Virus record (IMG/VR): IMGVR_UViG_3300028837_001734
Location: 1 to 64,000 of that record
Direction: 5' to 3' (one strand)
Length of the DNA: 64,000 nucleotides
Origin: a virus
The translations under genes were made by a program, and so were the position numbers. The notes beneath the pieces were generated by a model. That model ran no database searches, was not told the DNA's origin, and saw only the letters and a list, made by a program, of their open reading frames with translations. Shown in pieces: positions 60,858 to 64,000 of the stretch (within the stretch, counting starts at the first letter, position 1; each line of letters opens with the position of its first letter).

Positions 60858-63296
60858 CTAATCTACATAACGAGGGAAATACATACCATGAGCATTAAAA
60901 GTAACATCCACATAATGTACTTCTGCGTTATCTCCAAGAAAACGAATTCTTAATCTATGTGCCACATATTCAGCAAATCTTGATCCATACAAACTTCGCA
61001 TCGACCAATACCAGAATTTTCCAAGCCCAAAATTAATACATCTGTTACCGGTAACACGTAGAATTTCCCCACTAGAGATATCCCAAACAGTAGCTGTTAC
61101 TATTGTCGGATTATTAGTAAATTTAGCACGAATAAATGGAAGACCATACCAGCCCCAGACACGTATATAACGATCAATGGGTATCCCAGTGGGCATAGTA
61201 TCATTAGTTTGTAAAGCCAGATATCTAGCTTCATGCTCAGTGGGAGAACCTGATAATTGGACTACTACACCAGACTCACTACCATCTAAGTGAGATTGTT
61301 GAATATGATCAGTACTAGCATTAATATCGCTCCAGTATAAACGACTAGCGATAGGATCAATAACAATCCCAAATGGATCAACTAAACCGTTATCTGAAGA
61401 TACAACAACTTGACAATCAGTCCCATCTTGATTAAACTTAGCTATTTCATCATTAGTTTGATCTACTGCAAATAATGATTTTTCCCATATTCCATAATAT
61501 TTTTGCGGCAACGTGTTAATAGCCAAATGGTCAAGTTTCTGCACTGGTTGTTGATATTCTAATAAACCAAAAGACCATTTCTTCACATTAGTATCAGGAG
61601 ATGGTTTATTTTTACCATTAGTTTGTAATGCTAAGATAGCCGATGGACTAATGGCAATAGCTGGAGTATTATGATCATAAAGACCAGAACACGCATATCG
61701 AACACATTCATCAGTCAGCGAGATATCAATACCATCAATAGAAGCAACTCTGTATTTGGAATAATGTAACGTTGTAGGAACAGTTCTTGAATGATAGTAC
61801 CCAATATAAACTTGTTCATCAAATAACTTACTAATATGCAAATGTGTTGTATTCCAGTTTGGTGTACCCTGTCCAAGGCTCACCTCAACAGCAGAACCTA
61901 TCTGAAAAATTTCAGCACCATTAACTTCTATAACTTGTACAACACAATTATCACCAGTAGCAATATAGGCAGCCAACACTTTATTATTACCAGCATATAC
62001 TAAACGAGAATGATATGTCCAAGAATTAGCATCAAGACTAAGTTCCATACCATCAAAGGAGTCTATAGTATCCTTGACAACAATAGTATCATCATCATAA
62101 TCCATTTCTAGAAGTCTAATTTTTTTATCGGTAGTCAATAATAAAGCTCTTCTGTCATCAATGCGTATAACATCAACAGAGTAAAATCCACTCGCAATAG
62201 TATGCGCAGTACCACTAGTCATTGTTTCGCCATCAATAGACATAATACAAGCTTTACCATAATCGGCCATTAGTATATGCCCAGTTGGAGAACCAGTTCC
62301 AAAAATATCTAAATTAGTACATCTAAGATGTCTCCATGATTTTAAAAAGAGACCAGAAACAACTGTATATCCAGAACTAGATGCATCAATAGATACCAAG
62401 TTAACACTTCCTTCGTTAACTTGCCCGCCATCTGCATATCCAAAAACATAACCTGATTGTATTGATTCATCCCACGTTAATGGTACAAGATCAGCTTTAT
62501 TTTGATTACACATAGGAACACCCATGTCTCCCCATGCAATAGTAGTATTTTCATCTACTTCATCTACTGGATCACTTAAATTACCTATCCTACCATAATA
62601 ATCCTGATATACTACAGTTGAATTACCAAGCATACAAAATGTAATACTCCCACCGTGCGTAGTTTGTGTAAATCCTGATACCTCAGTGGTAAACTCAAAA
62701 CCAGAAACAGCAGGATCATCACCTGCACTTATAACTGTTATAGTTTCTTGTCCAGTCCCATCTAAATTAGCGCAAATTAATGTTCCATCACCAGATCCAT
62801 TAAAATACATCTTTTTATCAGATGGTTTATGTGTTCCGCTATAATCAATATCGATAGCTAAAAACGGTAAATCATAATTAACAGCCGTAACTATCCCAGA
62901 TTTATTGTCACCATCAACATCACATCGCCAAATCTCATATTTCCCTGATACCTTAGTCGTATAATACAACTCAGCACCATTTTCTACATAAAATTCATTC
63001 TGGTCGATCGCTATAGCTAAAGCTAATGGATTAGTTAAACCACTAACAATAGTAGTTTCATTATCCCCATTTAAATCAGCCTTTTTAATAGTTCCGCTAG
63101 CATGCTCAATCCAAAAGACTTTTTCCAATCTATCACGATAAAAATTAGGTATTGTATCAATAACAACACCTCCATAAAGATTAGTGCCAGACACAGAAGC
63201 AATGGTCTCATGAACTCCGTCAGGAAGGCCCTTTCTAGTAACTGGATAACCAAATTTTTGTGACCAATAAATATAATCTTTATTAGCTACTGCCAT
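60858..63296 (-). CDS. large YWTD/propeller fibre protein
   Basis: 812 residues. YWTD-like blades occur at both ends (YIYWSQKFGYPVTRKGLPDG, KVFWIEHASGTIKKADLNGD, RLYWSDINASTDHIQQSHLD), and the central part resembles the propeller of the 716-residue protein (YGKACIMSIDGETMTSG versus YGQACILTIENDTISSG). The final 90 residues are the shared MPTG-IDRYIR ... TVWD ... W end module. Likely receptor-binding or fibre component. Confidence 0.65.
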   Translation of the reverse strand: MAVANKDYIYWSQKFGYPVTRKGLPDGVHETIASVSGTNLYGGVVIDTIPNFYRDRLEKVFWIEHASGTIKKADLNGDNETTIVSGLTNPLALAIAIDQNEFYVENGAELYYTTKVSGKYEIWRCDVDGDNKSGIVTAVNYDLPFLAIDIDYSGTHKPSDKKMYFNGSGDGTLICANLDGTGQETITVISAGDDPAVSGFEFTTEVSGFTQTTHGGSITFCMLGNSTVVYQDYYGRIGNLSDPVDEVDENTTIAWGDMGVPMCNQNKADLVPLTWDESIQSGYVFGYADGGQVNEGSVNLVSIDASSSGYTVVSGLFLKSWRHLRCTNLDIFGTGSPTGHILMADYGKACIMSIDGETMTSGTAHTIASGFYSVDVIRIDDRRALLLTTDKKIRLLEMDYDDDTIVVKDTIDSFDGMELSLDANSWTYHSRLVYAGNNKVLAAYIATGDNCVVQVIEVNGAEIFQIGSAVEVSLGQGTPNWNTTHLHISKLFDEQVYIGYYHSRTVPTTLHYSKYRVASIDGIDISLTDECVRYACSGLYDHNTPAIAISPSAILALQTNGKNKPSPDTNVKKWSFGLLEYQQPVQKLDHLAINTLPQKYYGIWEKSLFAVDQTNDEIAKFNQDGTDCQVVVSSDNGLVDPFGIVIDPIASRLYWSDINASTDHIQQSHLDGSESGVVVQLSGSPTEHEARYLALQTNDTMPTGIPIDRYIRVWGWYGLPFIRAKFTNNPTIVTATVWDISSGEILRVTGNRCINFGLGKFWYWSMRSLYGSRFAEYVAHRLRIRFLGDNAEVHYVDVTFNAHGMYFPRYVD

Positions 63297-63305
63297 TCTT
63301 CCTCC

Positions 63306-63641
63306 TTACCCAACCAAAACAAAATTACGTATTTCTGTAAAAATTTGTATATACGCTATTTCATCTGTATCTGATTTCATTCGACAAAGAAAACGATATT
63401 TACCATTTTGGAAATCTGGTAAATATTTCATTTTCCATCCCCAATATTCATCCGGCATTTGAAAGCAATATTCATAATCTAAATCAATTAATACTTCGGT
63501 ATCCATATTCCAGATGGTTATCTCAACTTCATCTGGATTATCATCAAACTTAGCATATATAATCGGATCTGTTAAAGGAATGCCTAATCTAACATGATAC
63601 ATCTTTTGAAAATCGACACCAGTCGGCATAGATTCTGCCAT
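63306..63641 (-). CDS. free-standing copy of the shared fibre end module
   Basis: 111 residues: MPTGVDFQKMYHVRLGIPLT, IYAKFDDNPDEVEITIWNMD, YCFQMPDEYWGWKM, then a beta-rich end. The same elements close the 812- and 716-residue proteins. It may be an adaptor or trimer-capping subunit. Confidence 0.55.
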   Translation of the reverse strand: MAESMPTGVDFQKMYHVRLGIPLTDPIIYAKFDDNPDEVEITIWNMDTEVLIDLDYEYCFQMPDEYWGWKMKYLPDFQNGKYRFLCRMKSDTDEIAYIQIFTEIRNFVLVG

Positions 63642-63650
63642 AATTCCTCC

Positions 63651-64000
63651 TTAACACAAAGATATTAATTTTGCTACAAAAGAAGAATCCATGAAAAATT
63701 TTCTAAATTCTTCCTCAGTATAACGAATAGCCACGGCAACATCACGAATTCTTAAAGGAAAATGAATATGTCTCAATCGTTTTGTAACAGTGGATGTATT
63801 CACACCAAGTAATCTTGCCACCTGAGAATTAGAAAGTCCCAAATTGTAAAGCTTAATAAAAATAGAATCAGGAAATATTTTATTAGCCTCTGATCTATCT
63901 CTTATCTTAACCCCAAGATTTTTCAACCGATGATACATAGTTGTTTCACTGCATCCGTCCATAATAGCAATTGCAGCACAACTCTGAAATTTATCTTGGT
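63651..64000 (-). CDS. HTH DNA-binding protein, 5' end outside window
   Basis: The frame continues to the right edge without a stop; the residues before the internal ATG (KFQSCAAIAI) extend the helix-turn-helix, so the true start is beyond 64000. Two helix-turn-helix units are visible: SETTMYHRLKNLGVKIRDRS and LGLSNSQVARLLGVNTSTVT. Such repeats occur in phage homing endonucleases (NUMOD-like) and regulators. Confidence 0.55.
   Translation of the reverse strand, partial: QDKFQSCAAIAIMDGCSETTMYHRLKNLGVKIRDRSEANKIFPDSIFIKLYNLGLSNSQVARLLGVNTSTVTKRLRHIHFPLRIRDVAVAIRYTEEEFRKFFMDSSFVAKLISLC

Overview
The window is part of a large, AT-rich tailed-phage genome (Caudoviricetes). The evidence is a tape-measure protein of 1700 residues, a long block of tail and virion genes, a phage-type SSB, a sigma-like factor, tRNA genes, a tmRNA, two inteins and two HNH endonucleases. 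Terminase, portal and capsid genes are not in the window. I cannot name the host. Tightly packed, stop/start-overlapping (TAATG or ATGA) reading frames fit a lytic phage. At 36695-36770 the sequence contains Illumina Nextera/P7 adapter, so the contig is a metagenomic or isolate short-read assembly with at least one false join.

Positions 1-14418 (plus strand) form a replication, DNA-handling and glycosylation block. Its parts are: CgeB/exostosin-like glycosyltransferases, one of them internally deleted; the C-terminal half of a DnaE-type polymerase; SSB; a sigma-70-like factor; a GT-B glycosyltransferase interrupted by a LAGLIDADG intein; further GT4 and GT2 enzymes; a small SAM methyltransferase; a putative annealing protein; and a Whirly-like ssDNA-binding protein.

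Everything from 14415 to 64000 is on the minus strand. In transcription order (high to low coordinates) it runs as follows. First come fibre and adsorption-type virion proteins with beta-propellers, 14-residue DLYIxG repeats and shared end modules (63641-50043). Next is a tail-tube-like gene with its own promoter and terminator (49238-48132), then two YWTD beta-propeller proteins. A tmRNA region (46110-45230) follows. Then comes a segment of small accessory genes: HPRT, intein-bearing RNA ligase, AsnA/AsnRS-like enzyme, DUF2493, DUF4326, small membrane peptides and tRNA-Met, -Thr, -His and -Gln. The tail genes end the block: an abundant-protein gene at 33785, putative assembly proteins, tape measure, and distal tail proteins down to 15160.

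Transcription of the minus block appears to use a phage-specific promoter. Nine sites share GTGTATAA with no obvious -35 box and lie 17-82 nt upstream of start codons or small transcripts. Seven intrinsic terminators on the same strand break the block into units. The sigma-like gene in the plus block is the natural candidate for reading this motif. The tRNAs, tmRNA and RNA ligase together suggest that the phage maintains translation late in infection.
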